A DNA stretch of 64,000 nucleotides from Bacteroidota bacterium (GTDB lineage Bacteria > Bacteroidota > Bacteroidia > Chitinophagales > LD1), in the NCBI GenBank assembly GCA_016715625.1, contig JADJZU010000010.1, positions 1-64,000 of the forward strand. The letters are read 5' to 3'. The notes beneath the pieces were generated by a model. The model did not search any database, was not told the DNA's origin, and saw only the letters and a list, made by a program, of their open reading frames with translations. Of this stretch, positions 1 through 9,002 are shown in pieces (within the stretch, counting starts at the first letter, position 1; each line of letters begins with the position of its first letter). Both the position numbers and the translations under genes were made by a program.

Positions 1-1
1 T

Positions 2-2320
2 CTGGTCCTCGATGCTAAACAGTTTGATATAAAAGAAGTGAGCTTGCTTAAAGAAAACGGGACAAAAGTTCCTCTGCTTTATACCTACGATTCTGTGCAG
101 CTCAAAATCCAATTGGATACTCGGTACGAGGCGGGTCAGCTGGTTCGGCTGTTTATTGACTACGTAGCTAAACCCGAAGAACGACTTGCCGGTGGCAGTT
201 CGGCCATCAGTTCCGATAAGGGTTTGTATTTTATAAATCCGCTGAACACCGACAGCACCAAACCCGTGCAGGTGTGGACGCAGGGCGAAACAGAATCGAG
301 TAGTTGCTGGTTTCCTACCATAGACAAGCCCAATCAGAAAACCACTCAGGAGATTTTTATTACACACGATAAAAAATATAAGAGTTTGAGCAATGGCCGA
401 TTGATTTCCAGCACGGACAATAAAGACGGAACAGTGACCGATTATTGGAAACAGGATCTGCCACATGCTCCTTATTTATTTATGATGGTGATAGGCGAAT
501 TTGCAGTGGTTCAGGAGAACTGGCGCGATATTCCTGTGACGTATTACGTGGAGAAAGCGTATGAGCCCTATGCCAAGAAAATATTCGGAAATACTCCGGA
601 GATGATGGAGTTCTTCTCTCAGAAAATCGGCTTCGATTATCCATGGACCAAGTATGCACAGATTGTGGTGCGCGATTATGTGAGCGGTGCCATGGAGAAC
701 ACCTCGGCTACTCTGCACAGCGAATCGCTGCAACGAAACAGCCGCGAACTATTGGACGAAACGTATGAAGATTATATCAGCCATGAACTGTTTCATCAGT
801 GGTTTGGCGATTTGGTGACGTGCGAAAGCTGGAGCAACATACCGCTCAATGAAAGTTTTGCTACCTACGGTGAGTACCTGTGGGCCGAGTATAAGTATGG
901 AAAAGAAGAGGCCGACAGACGCTGGCAGGAGAATTACGAAAAGTATTTGCAGGAAGCGCAGATGAAGAATGTGGATCTGGTGCGCTTTTACTACGATGAC
1001 CGCGAAGATATGTTTGACCGCCACAGCTACGAAAAAGGCGGACTCATTCTGCATTACCTGCGCAGCATCGTGGGCGATGAAGCCTTCTTTAAATCGCTGG
1101 AAGTGTATTTGAGAAATAATCAGTTTAAAACAGTAGAGGTGCATCAGCTACGGTTGGCATTTGAAGAAGTGACCGGCCGCGATTTGAATCCGTTTTTTAA
1201 TCAATGGTTTTTGAGCAGCGGGCATCCGGTGCTGGATATCAACAGCTACTATCAGAACGATAGTGTGTATCTCACCATTGCTCAACACCATAACGACAGC
1301 GCACAATTGATTTATACGCTACCCATGCAAGTGGATGTGTGGATGGGGGAGGATGTGCAGCGCTACAGCATTGTGCTCAGCAAGCGCGAGCAAACCTTTT
1401 CGTGGCGGACAGCGCGCAAGCCCGACCTGGTGGATGCCGATGCCGAACGGGTGGTGCTGTGTGAAAAAACCGAGCATAAATCGCTTGAAGAATATGTTTT
1501 TCAATATCAGCATGCGCGCCACTTTGTGCAGCGGTTGGAAGCGCTGAAAAAGCTGGCTGAAAGGCAAAATGAAGGAGAGAGCGCTAAAGAAACCGTGCGA
1601 AAGGCACTTTACGATCCCTCGTTCTTTATTCGCAAATTGGCTATTGAAGAATTGAACCTGCCGGCCGATAATGCAGAGAATACTTATTCGCTGCTCGACA
1701 GCATGGCACAGGACGACAAAAACAGCGTGGTGCGCAAAGCCGCTATCGAAAAACTCAGCGAATCGAGCTGGAATACTAAGTATAGCGCACTGTTTGAGCG
1801 AATGATTGGTGATAGCTCTTATCAGGTGTCGGCTGCAGCTTTAGAAGCGCTGAGTGATGTGAACCCGAACAAAGCGCTGGAATATGCTGCACGGTATCAA
1901 AACGAAAAGAACGTAAACATGCTGCTGGCGGTGGCTGCAGTGTATGCCACTTCGGGGAGCGAGTTGCAGCAGGAATTTTTTGAGCAAAAACTGAAAACCG
2001 GAACCGAGTCGGGCAAGTATTCGCTGGTGTATTACTATGCCAATTACCTGAGCAGAATGGATAAGGCCACCGTGCTCAAAGGTATATCGGGAATAGAGCA
2101 AGCTGCAGGCAATCAGGCTCAATCGTATCTGCGATTAGCTTGCCGCGGGGCTTTGAAAAGAATTTCGAAACTCTTTGGCGAAAAGAAGAAGCAGGTGCAA
2201 ACAGAGATAGATGCCGCCAAAGCGGAAGATGCCAAGGCAGCGCTCCAGGAAAAGTTAACCAACTACGAACAATTGGTTTCGGCAGCCAACGAAGCCATAC
2301 AGCGAATTGGCAATAAATAA
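2..2320 (+). CDS. M1 family metallopeptidase (aminopeptidase), 5' end outside window
   Basis: Zinc aminopeptidase of the M1 (gluzincin) family, expected to remove N-terminal residues from peptides, probably in the periplasm or at the cell surface. The reading frame is open from base 2, so the N-terminus lies outside the window. Counting from an in-frame GTG at 38, the substrate-binding GAMEN motif is at residues 217-221. The zinc site HELFH is at 249-253, with the third ligand Glu at 272 in NESFATYGE, so the active site is intact. Residues ~500-720 are helical and HEAT-like, as in the C-terminal domains of long M1 enzymes. The next gene starts 35 bp downstream and may be co-transcribed. Family assignment is firm; substrate and localisation cannot be judged without the N-terminus. 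Confidence 0.93.
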   Translation: MVLDAKQFDIKEVSLLKENGTKVPLLYTYDSVQLKIQLDTRYEAGQLVRLFIDYVAKPEERLAGGSSAISSDKGLYFINPLNTDSTKPVQVWTQGETESSSCWFPTIDKPNQKTTQEIFITHDKKYKSLSNGRLISSTDNKDGTVTDYWKQDLPHAPYLFMMVIGEFAVVQENWRDIPVTYYVEKAYEPYAKKIFGNTPEMMEFFSQKIGFDYPWTKYAQIVVRDYVSGAMENTSATLHSESLQRNSRELLDETYEDYISHELFHQWFGDLVTCESWSNIPLNESFATYGEYLWAEYKYGKEEADRRWQENYEKYLQEAQMKNVDLVRFYYDDREDMFDRHSYEKGGLILHYLRSIVGDEAFFKSLEVYLRNNQFKTVEVHQLRLAFEEVTGRDLNPFFNQWFLSSGHPVLDINSYYQNDSVYLTIAQHHNDSAQLIYTLPMQVDVWMGEDVQRYSIVLSKREQTFSWRTARKPDLVDADAERVVLCEKTEHKSLEEYVFQYQHARHFVQRLEALKKLAERQNEGESAKETVRKALYDPSFFIRKLAIEELNLPADNAENTYSLLDSMAQDDKNSVVRKAAIEKLSESSWNTKYSALFERMIGDSSYQVSAAALEALSDVNPNKALEYAARYQNEKNVNMLLAVAAVYATSGSELQQEFFEQKLKTGTESGKYSLVYYYANYLSRMDKATVLKGISGIEQAAGNQAQSYLRLACRGALKRISKLFGEKKKQVQTEIDAAKAEDAKAALQEKLTNYEQLVSAANEAIQRIGNK

Positions 2321-2355
2321 TTTTTCGTTTACGTTGCAGTTTCAATTTTGAAACG

Positions 2356-3042
2356 ATGCAACATCTCTTGTTTTTACACGGAGCCTTAGGAACTAAAAAT
2401 CAATTTGCCGAGTTAGAGTCCGCGCTGGCTCACCGGTTTCATACGCACGCCATCAACTTTTCCGGACACGGCCGGGTGCTTTCGCATCACCATGCTTTTA
2501 CCATTCAAAATTTTGCACACGAAGTGCTCGATTGGATGAACGAACAGCAGATAAAGACTATCGATGTGTTTGGCTATAGCATGGGCGGATATGTGGCGCT
2601 GTGGTTAGCACGGTTTTATCCGGAGAGGGTCGGTAAGATTATTACACTAGGCACCAAGTGGAAGTGGAATAAAGAAGAAGCCAGCCGCGAGACCGCTCTG
2701 CTGAATGCCGACAAAATTGTAGAGAAGGTGCCGCACTATGCCGCCACGTTGGCCGAGCAGCATGGCGAACACGAATGGAGAAGCATGATGGCCAAAACAG
2801 CTTTGCTCATGAACGACCTCGCCCACACGCACCTTACCGAGCAGGATTTTTTGAAGGTGGAGCATCCGGTTTTAATCTTGCTGGGCGAAGAAGATAAAAT
2901 GGTAAGCCGGGACGAAACAGAGTGGGTAGGTCGGCTGCTGAAGCAGGCATCGGTGAAAGTATTTAATCAGGTTCCTCATCCGCTCGATAAAGTTCCCGTG
3001 CCACTGCTTGCATCGGAGATTGAAAACTTTTTGTTGGCATAA
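2356..3042 (+). CDS. alpha/beta hydrolase
   Basis: Cytosolic alpha/beta-hydrolase-fold protein of 228 residues with no signal peptide. The oxyanion-side HG motif (LFLHGALG) is near residue 8. The nucleophile elbow GYSMGG places the catalytic Ser at 75, and Asp180 (LLGEEDKMV) and His208 (VPHPLDK) complete a plausible triad. Size and motif spacing resemble the small esterase/MenH-like group (YbfF, MenH), but nothing identifies the substrate and no menaquinone genes are nearby. It lies between an M1 peptidase and an uncharacterised protein. Confidence 0.85.
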   Translation: MQHLLFLHGALGTKNQFAELESALAHRFHTHAINFSGHGRVLSHHHAFTIQNFAHEVLDWMNEQQIKTIDVFGYSMGGYVALWLARFYPERVGKIITLGTKWKWNKEEASRETALLNADKIVEKVPHYAATLAEQHGEHEWRSMMAKTALLMNDLAHTHLTEQDFLKVEHPVLILLGEEDKMVSRDETEWVGRLLKQASVKVFNQVPHPLDKVPVPLLASEIENFLLA

Positions 3043-3089
3043 CTGTTGCGTTTCGCACTGCATCTGTGCAGTAATGGTAACTATGTCGC

Positions 3090-4472
3090 ATGAATCTATT
3101 GTTTGAGTTTGTAAAGCATTTATCGGAGAAGGAATTGGCCGGCCTGTCGGAGGTGGCCGAAAAAGGGGTGGCTGCAGAGGTGTGGGCTTTAATGCTTCAA
3201 CAAAAAACTAAGCCTGAATTTGACCGGGTCTATTTCCAAAAGGCTCTGCAGATTTCCGCTGCGCACTTAGATAAGGTAACCTCTGTATTGCTCTCGCGCT
3301 GCTACGAACACTTGTTTAAAAACGACACCATCGCGCTGCTCGATTTTTTGAGCAAGCGTACCCCGTTTAATAAGCATTACTATCAGGAACTGAACCGGCA
3401 GACCAAAAAAGCAGAAGCGACACTAAGCCCCTTGCAACGGGCCGAATTTTATAAAGCCAACATGAGTTTTATTCAGTTAAACATGCCCATCCTTTTTATT
3501 GATGAAACTGTTTTGAAAAAACTGAGTCAGGCTTATTTGAAGGTAGATAAATCGGCCAATGCAAAGCTGCTGGTAGAATGCAAACTGCTTTACGTCAGCG
3601 TTTCTAAACAGTTTGCTGCCGCTACCATTAAGGCGAATCAGGAATCGTTTCAGCAAAAGATAGAAGCACTGCCATTACCTGATGATGCCGATGAGGAACT
3701 GGTGTTCTCGCACTTCTGGCTCAAGAGCTACTTTCATCATGCCTGCGAAAATTTTGAACGCTGCAGTGAGGTGCTCCGTGTGGCCATTCGGCACATGAAG
3801 AAATTTACCTCCGACAAAAGCAGGCTCCGCACCTTTCAAATGGATTTGAAACTGGCCGAAATGCTCTACTACACCAGCCACTTCGAAGATTCCTTTCGCA
3901 GCTACAAAAAAAATGCGGCCTCTGCCTGGAATCACCAGATACCCGACTTCAGCTACCACCTCACCAAGTATCTGCAAATCTGCCTCATTACTGCGCACCT
4001 GGACGAGGCGCAGGCTATCGTGCAAAAAAGAATTTTACAGAAGGGAAAAGTGGACCCGCAGGCCCTCCTGCCCCGCGATATAATTTCGATAGCGAAGTAT
4101 TACCTCTTTGCGGGCGAGTATAAGCAGGCGCATGATTTTATTTTGCTGGGGTTTCAGAAAAATCCGAAGGGCAAATATTTCCAATACGAAGTGGAGCTGC
4201 GCAACCTGCAAACGGCTTGTTTTTTTCTGGAAGGGCAGCAAGCCATGGCCCTGTCTATGTGCCGCAAGCATGTGCGCTTTTTAACCGCCCATGGCTATGG
4301 GGCCGATACCAGTAATTTCCCTAAATATTATTTGCTGATAAAGGCATTTGCGAAAGCCAAAAAATCGGGGAGGCCTTTGGGTGAGGAAGACCAATCCATC
4401 CTGGAACGGTATCAAAAAGGCAGCTATGCCATTTACGGAAAGTTGCTGCTCAAAGTGTGGGAAACAGCCTGA
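3090..4472 (+). CDS. uncharacterised helical (TPR-like) protein
   Basis: A 460-residue protein that I do not recognise as a named family. It has no signal peptide or membrane segment. It is almost entirely helical, with repeating aromatic/Ala patterns (for example around residues 230-420) that look like degenerate tetratricopeptide-type helical hairpins. Such repeats usually form protein-binding scaffolds, but no partner can be inferred. It begins 47 bp after the hydrolase gene and ends ~150 bp before grpE. Confidence 0.7.
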   Translation: MNLLFEFVKHLSEKELAGLSEVAEKGVAAEVWALMLQQKTKPEFDRVYFQKALQISAAHLDKVTSVLLSRCYEHLFKNDTIALLDFLSKRTPFNKHYYQELNRQTKKAEATLSPLQRAEFYKANMSFIQLNMPILFIDETVLKKLSQAYLKVDKSANAKLLVECKLLYVSVSKQFAAATIKANQESFQQKIEALPLPDDADEELVFSHFWLKSYFHHACENFERCSEVLRVAIRHMKKFTSDKSRLRTFQMDLKLAEMLYYTSHFEDSFRSYKKNAASAWNHQIPDFSYHLTKYLQICLITAHLDEAQAIVQKRILQKGKVDPQALLPRDIISIAKYYLFAGEYKQAHDFILLGFQKNPKGKYFQYEVELRNLQTACFFLEGQQAMALSMCRKHVRFLTAHGYGADTSNFPKYYLLIKAFAKAKKSGRPLGEEDQSILERYQKGSYAIYGKLLLKVWETA

Positions 4473-4620
4473 GCCATCCCTCGGGGTCGGCTGACAAACT
4501 TACCTTAGCGCCAGCCCAAATGACTTATAGACAAGCTTTTTTGTGCTAAAAAGCCAATTTGTCTACCTGCGCAGGAAGGGCAGAATATTTGAGATATTCG
4601 CTCGCCCAAAACAAAGAACT

Positions 4621-5280
4621 ATGAGCAACGAAAACGAAAACCTGAAAGACCGAGTGGAGGAAATTAAAAATACAGTGACCGAAAAGGCAGCAGAATTTGC
4701 AGCCGATGCCAAAGAAAAGGCCGAAAGTTTTGCCGGCAAAACAATGGATGCTGCCGAAAAAATGATTCACGATGTGTTTAACAAGAACAAACCCGAGGAC
4801 ACCGAATTTGAAGAGCAGAAACTGGACCCCAAAGACGTTGAAATAGCCGAACTGAAAAAAGAACTGGACGAGCTGCGCGATAAATACGTGCGCCTGTTTG
4901 CCGATTTCGACAATGCCAAAAAGCGCATGGCCCGCGAGCGGCTCGATTTAATTCAAACTGCGGCCAAGGATGTTATCAAAGAATTACTGCCGGTGGTTGA
5001 TGATTTTGAAAGAGCCATTAAAGCACAGGAAAACTCCACCGATGCTGCCGGAATAAATGACGGAGTAAAGCTCATACACAATAAACTTTTCAGCGTGCTT
5101 TCGGCTCAGGGGCTTAAACCCATGGAAAGCATCGGGCAGGATTTTAATGTGGAAACGCATGAGGCCATTACCGAAATCCCTTCGCCCGAACAAGCCGGAA
5201 AAGTGCTGGACGAGGTAGAAAAAGGATATTACCTGAACGATAAAATCATTCGCTTTGCGAAAGTAGTAGTCGGCAAATAA
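4621..5280 (+). CDS. grpE: nucleotide exchange factor GrpE
   Basis: GrpE promotes ADP release from DnaK in the Hsp70 cycle. The frame is open from 4543, but the start at 4621 (MSNENENLKDR) is preferred because the extra 26 residues are unlike GrpE. The resulting protein is 219 residues. It has an acidic/Ala-rich N-terminal region (~1-70), a long coiled-coil helix (ELKKELDELRDKYVRLFADFDN, ~75-100) and the C-terminal beta domain with the typical GQDFNVETHEAI and KVVVGK ends. dnaJ follows, with one small gene interposed. dnaK is not in the window. Confidence 0.95.
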   Translation: MSNENENLKDRVEEIKNTVTEKAAEFAADAKEKAESFAGKTMDAAEKMIHDVFNKNKPEDTEFEEQKLDPKDVEIAELKKELDELRDKYVRLFADFDNAKKRMARERLDLIQTAAKDVIKELLPVVDDFERAIKAQENSTDAAGINDGVKLIHNKLFSVLSAQGLKPMESIGQDFNVETHEAITEIPSPEQAGKVLDEVEKGYYLNDKIIRFAKVVVGK

Positions 5281-5288
5281 TGCTATAA

Positions 5289-5743
5289 GTTCAAAAACTA
5301 AAATTCAAAGTTCAAATTGTAGGAAAGGAAAATCTGTGATGGATAAAAAGTTTGACTTAGGTGGACGGACAAACTTGTTTGCTAAAGAAGTTCGAAAGTT
5401 TGTAATGCTTTTGCCTAAGAACTTTGTGATAATGGAAGATGCAAAACAACTTGTAAGGGCATCCGGCTCAGTCGGTGCCAATTACATTGAAGCGCAAGAC
5501 CCCATCAGTGAAAAAGATGCTTTCCTGAGAATTAGAATTTGTAGAAAAGAAGCGAAGGAAAGCGGTTACTGGTTAGACTTATTATCCGTGCATAATTTTG
5601 CGGAAGAGTTGGAGAAAAAAAGAAATGAACTGATGAACGAAGCTATTGAACTGACAAAAATTTTCGGTGCTATAACTTCTAAACTGAAGAATAAAGGAGT
5701 TTGATTTCCTGGTATTTGAACTTTGATTTTTGATTTTGAATTC
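5289..5743. mobile_element. putative inverted-repeat-bounded cassette carrying a four-helix-bundle gene
   Basis: The four-helix-bundle gene lies between imperfect inverted repeats. The left copy has TCAAAGTTCAAAT at 5305-5317, three unmatched bases, then AGGAAA at 5321-5326. The right copy is the mirror image: TTTCCT at 5705-5710, three unmatched bases, then ATTTGAACTTTGA at 5714-5726. AT-rich similarity continues outward to 5289 and 5743. 23S rRNA intervening sequences that encode this protein family are bounded by pairing ends, so this may be an intergenic relative. Insertion between grpE and dnaJ is inferred; no recombinase is present. Confidence 0.4.
5339..5704 (+). CDS. four-helix bundle protein (23S rRNA intervening-sequence / S23 family)
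   Basis: A 121-residue all-helical protein of the family often annotated as four helix bundle protein. Family members are encoded in 23S rRNA intervening sequences and at scattered intergenic sites; the diversity-generating retroelement accessory protein Avd has the same fold. Recognisable signatures are the ASGSVGANYIEA segment (about residues 41-52) and the KEAKESGYW segment (about 71-79). ATG at 5339 is used; a GTG directly precedes it. The function of stand-alone members is unknown. The gene interrupts the usual grpE-dnaJ adjacency and is bordered by inverted repeats. Confidence 0.88.
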   Translation: MDKKFDLGGRTNLFAKEVRKFVMLLPKNFVIMEDAKQLVRASGSVGANYIEAQDPISEKDAFLRIRICRKEAKESGYWLDLLSVHNFAEELEKKRNELMNEAIELTKIFGAITSKLKNKGV

Positions 5744-5747
5744 TGTT

Positions 5748-6944
5748 ATGACAAAAAGAGATTATTACGAAGTATTGGGCGTGGCCAAATCGGCCAGTGC
5801 CGAGGAAATTAAGAAGGCCTACCGCAAGGTGGCGCTCAAGCATCACCCCGATAGAAATCAGGGCGACAAGGGGGCCGAGGAACGATTCAAAGAAGCAGCC
5901 GAAGCCTACGAAGTGCTGAGCGATGCGCAGAAGAAAGCCCGATACGACCAGTATGGCCATGCCGGAGTAGACCCCAACCAGGGCTATGGTGGAGGAGGCT
6001 ATGGCGGTGGCGGCATGAACATGGAAGATATCTTCCGAAACTTTGGCGACATTTTCGGTGGAGGCGGTGGCGGCAGAGGCGGTGGTTTCGACCCGTTTGA
6101 AAGTTTCTTTGGCGGAGGGGGCGGTGGCGGCCAGCGCACCCGCGGCAAGCGGGGTTCCAACCTGCGCATTAAGGTGAAGCTCACCCTGCAGGAGGTGTCG
6201 GCCGGGGCGCGCAAGGTGCTCAAAGTAAAAAAGAATGTAGAGTGTAATACCTGCCACGGCAGCGGAGCCAAAGATGCTTCCTCGGTGGGCAAGTGTTCGG
6301 TGTGCGGAGGCAGCGGGGTGATGCGCAAGGTGCAGAACACCATCCTGGGCCAAATGCAGACACAAACCACCTGCTACCAGTGCAACGGCAGCGGACAGCA
6401 AATCACCAAGAAGTGTGTGACCTGCAACGGCTTGGGCGTATCGTATGGCGATGAAAGCCTGACGGTGGATATTCCGGCCGGTGTGCAGGATGGCATGCAG
6501 CTATCCATGAGCGGCAAAGGAAACGCGGGCGAGCAGGGTGGCCCTGCGGGCGATTTAATTATACTGATTGAGGTGGAGCAAAATCCGGAGCTGGAGGTAG
6601 ATGGCCAGAATGTGATTTATAACCTCCACATCAGCTTTATGGATGCCGTGCTGGGGGCCAAAGTAGAAGTGCCTACCATTGATGGCAAGGCAAAATTTAC
6701 CATACCGGCCGGCACGCAGGCGGGCAAAATTTTCAAGCTCACCGGCAAAGGACTGCCTGCCGTGAATACCTATGGCAAAGGCGACCAGTTGATTTTGATT
6801 CACGTTTACACTCCGTCCAGCATTTCATCAGACGAAAGAGCATTGCTCGAAAAACTCCGCAACAGCGAAAACTTTAAACCCAAACCGGGCGAAAAGCATG
6901 AGCGCGGTTTTTTTGACAAGGTGAAAGATTTCTTTGGCGAGTAA
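5748..6944 (+). CDS. dnaJ: molecular chaperone DnaJ (Hsp40, type I)
   Basis: Full-length type I DnaJ of 398 residues that delivers substrates to DnaK and stimulates its ATPase. The start is ATG 5748 (MTKRDYYEVLG). The J domain occupies ~1-70 with HPD at 33-35, followed by a Gly/Phe-rich linker (~75-135). Four CxxCxGxG zinc motifs run from Cys166 to about residue 232 (CNTCHGSG, CSVCGGSG, CYQCNGSG, CVTCNGLG), then the C-terminal substrate-binding domains. All key residues are intact. It is in the same direction as grpE and separated from it only by the four-helix-bundle cassette. Confidence 0.97.
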   Translation: MTKRDYYEVLGVAKSASAEEIKKAYRKVALKHHPDRNQGDKGAEERFKEAAEAYEVLSDAQKKARYDQYGHAGVDPNQGYGGGGYGGGGMNMEDIFRNFGDIFGGGGGGRGGGFDPFESFFGGGGGGGQRTRGKRGSNLRIKVKLTLQEVSAGARKVLKVKKNVECNTCHGSGAKDASSVGKCSVCGGSGVMRKVQNTILGQMQTQTTCYQCNGSGQQITKKCVTCNGLGVSYGDESLTVDIPAGVQDGMQLSMSGKGNAGEQGGPAGDLIILIEVEQNPELEVDGQNVIYNLHISFMDAVLGAKVEVPTIDGKAKFTIPAGTQAGKIFKLTGKGLPAVNTYGKGDQLILIHVYTPSSISSDERALLEKLRNSENFKPKPGEKHERGFFDKVKDFFGE

Positions 6945-6976
6945 TCCGGCTTTCGTTTAAATCCCTTCACTATTCC

Positions 6977-7000
6977 ACCCCTTCGGGGTCGGATTTTTTC
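6977..7000 (+). terminator. probable rho-independent terminator of dnaJ
   Basis: A short GC stem ACCCC (6977-6981) / GGGGT (6985-6989) around a TTC loop is followed after four bases by six T residues (6994-6999). It lies 33 bp past the dnaJ stop. Confidence 0.55.
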
Positions 7001-7056
7001 TATGCTGCTCTTTTTATAAATCAGCGATGCCCACGGCATCGGAAGCAAATTTCGGA

Positions 7057-7590
7057 CACCCCCTTGGTAACCTCGGTTTGCCCGTTTCCTTTTTCGGAAA
7101 TGGCCTTGGAGGCGTCTGTTGGCCCGTTTCCTTTTTCGGAAACGGCCTTGGAGGCGTCTGTTTGCCCGTTTCCTTTTTCGGAAACGGCCTTGGAGGTGGC
7201 TGTTTGCCCATTTCCTTTTCCGGAAACGGCCTTGGAGGCGTCTGTTTGCCCATTTCCTTTTTCGGAAATGGCCTTGGGAACGTTGGTTTGCCCATTTCCT
7301 TTTTCGGAAATGGCTTTGGGAACGTTGGTTTGCCCATTTCCTTTTCGGAAATGGCCTTGGGAACGTTGGTTTGCCTATTTCCTTTTTCGGAAACGGCTTT
7401 GGGAACGTTGGTTTGCCCATTTCCTTTTTCGGAAATGGCTTTGGGAACGTTCGTTTGCCCATTTCCTTTTTCGGAAATGGCCTTGGGAACGTTCGTTTGC
7501 CCATTTCCTTTTTCGGAAACGGCTTTGGGAACGTTGGTTTGCCCGTTTCCTTTTTCGGAAACGGCTTTGGAGGCGTCTTTTTTTTGGACA
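7057..7590. repeat. tandem array of twelve ~42-nt palindromic repeats
   Basis: Twelve adjacent units with a 42-nt pitch begin at 7081; one has 41 nt. A degenerate half unit precedes them at 7057-7080. Each unit contains a palindrome with arms CCATTTCC/GGAAATGG or CCGTTTCC/GGAAACGG around a T-rich loop, followed by a linker such as CCTTGGGAACGTTGGTTTG. In eight units the variable arm position pairs (A with T, or G with C). Linkers fall into two sequence classes. Because 42 is a multiple of three, several frames are open on both strands. The minus strand could encode a Lys/Pro-rich 14-residue repeat (7606 to 7014) if the 41-nt unit is an indel error. No start signal or family supports any of these frames, so the array is treated as non-coding. 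Confidence 0.9.
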
Positions 7591-7695
7591 TTGGAGTTTC
7601 CCGCATGCTAACCCTACGCCACCGAAATCATTTTTTTGACAAATAATCCTGCTTCAATTCATACTTTAGCCTCCTAAAATGAATATCTCTTTTTC

Positions 7696-8979
7696 ATGAA
7701 GCATTTCTTTCTTTTTTGCCTGACCATATCACTTACCCGGCTGTGCGCTCAGCTGGAGGTGTCGGAGATTAACTTTAACAGCGACAGCACCCTCAACTCG
7801 GGCAACTGGGTAGAGTTTCACAACCGCGGCAGCAATGCCCTCAATCTCACTTCCTGGATTTTTACCGATGCCAATCCGTTCAATGTTTACAGTTTTCCGG
7901 TCAACCAAACCATAGCCGCTGGCGGCTATCTGGTGGTAACCGATGACACCGCTAAGTTTAAAAACATCCACCCCGGAGTATCCAACGTGCTGGGCGAAAT
8001 GAGCTTTGGCCTCAGCAACAACTCCGATACCATCACCATTTACGACAACAACGGAATCGTGGTCTACAACATGGCTTATTTTGATAGCACACCCTGGCAA
8101 AAAACAGCCGATGGCATGGGGCGCACGCTGGAGCTGCGCACCACCGGTGCCGACCCTGCCCAACCCGGCAACTGGTTTGCCGGCTGCATGGGTGGCTCAC
8201 CGGGCGCAGCCTATTCGCCCTGCAACGAGCCCATCATTTTCAGCGAGGTGAACTATAACTCGGTGTTGCAAATCAACAGTGGCGATTGGTTGGAACTGCA
8301 CAACACCACGACCTCCGCCATCGACCTTTCTAACTGGGAGCTGAAAGACAAGCGCGATACAAACATCTATGTTTATCCGGTGGGCACCGTTATACCTGCC
8401 AATGGATATTTGGTGACAGCCGTGGATACGGCCCTGTTTAAAACGGCTTTCCCCAGCGTATTGAATTATGTAGGGCAGCTGGATTATTCTTTTTCTAATA
8501 CAGGCGATGGCATTCGCTTGTTTAATGCGCAAACCGGCAAAATTCAATTGTCGCTTGTTTTTAACGATAAAGCACCCTGGCCTCTTGGAGCAGACGGGCA
8601 GGGATATACCATGGAACTGATAGATGAAAACGGCATCCTGAATGATGGCAATAACTGGCGCGATGGCTGCCTGGGCGGTTCGCCCGGCCGTGCCTACGAC
8701 CCCAATTGCGGCACCGGCATTCAGGAATCAAGCGGCACTGCTCTGCAGCTTCGCGTTTTGCAGGATGCATCCGCTTCCGACATTGTTTTTGTGTCCGATG
8801 CCTTTTTGTCCGGGCCATCGCACTTGCAGATTTATGATGTAACCGGACGCTTGATGATGGATGTGATGCCCCAAGGCAACACGCACACCATAACCACCGG
8901 GCAGCTTTGCAGCGGAGTGTATGTGGCGCGTGTGGTGGTGGGTGCATCGGTGGGGGCGCGCCCGTTTTTTGTTCAGTAA
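7696..8979 (+). CDS. secreted protein with two lamin-tail domains and T9SS sorting domain
   Basis: Exported protein of 427 residues. A signal peptide spans ~1-18 (MKHFFLFCLTISLTRLCAQ). Two lamin-tail (LTD) domains follow: one at ~20-165 (VSEINFNSD, WVEFHN, YLVVTDD, ending GCMGGSPG) and one at ~178-335 (FSEVNYNS, WLELHN, YLVTAVD, ending GCLGGSPG). The last ~80 residues (LQIYDVTGRL, SGVYVARV) match the type A T9SS C-terminal sorting domain, so the protein should pass through SprA (encoded at 33.7 kb) and be anchored or released at the surface. Bacterial LTDs are accessory beta-sandwiches; no catalytic domain is present, so its role is unknown. Confidence 0.88.
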   Translation: MKHFFLFCLTISLTRLCAQLEVSEINFNSDSTLNSGNWVEFHNRGSNALNLTSWIFTDANPFNVYSFPVNQTIAAGGYLVVTDDTAKFKNIHPGVSNVLGEMSFGLSNNSDTITIYDNNGIVVYNMAYFDSTPWQKTADGMGRTLELRTTGADPAQPGNWFAGCMGGSPGAAYSPCNEPIIFSEVNYNSVLQINSGDWLELHNTTTSAIDLSNWELKDKRDTNIYVYPVGTVIPANGYLVTAVDTALFKTAFPSVLNYVGQLDYSFSNTGDGIRLFNAQTGKIQLSLVFNDKAPWPLGADGQGYTMELIDENGILNDGNNWRDGCLGGSPGRAYDPNCGTGIQESSGTALQLRVLQDASASDIVFVSDAFLSGPSHLQIYDVTGRLMMDVMPQGNTHTITTGQLCSGVYVARVVVGASVGARPFFVQ

Positions 8980-9002
8980 TCTATTGTAATCTCCATACAT
9001 AC

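Noticed and set aside
4543..4620. Upstream extension of grpE
   Set aside because: The 26 extra residues are unlike GrpE N-termini, and ATG 4621 begins a typical GrpE sequence.
5679..6401. 240-codon frame on the minus strand opposite dnaJ
   Set aside because: It is a shadow of the Gly-rich and zinc-finger coding sequence of dnaJ, which is certain.
7081..7590. CRISPR array
   Set aside because: Units are contiguous, with no unique spacers between conserved repeats. Linkers are themselves repeated and no cas genes are nearby.
7014..7606. Lys/Pro-rich minus-strand protein in the 42-bp array
   Set aside because: It needs a one-base correction and has no recognised homologue or start signal. It is kept only as an alternative in the finding.
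8907..9002. N-terminal extension of the ABC ATPase
   Set aside because: It overlaps the preceding gene and is Cys/Gly-rich without family similarity; ATG 9003 gives a standard NatA-like start.
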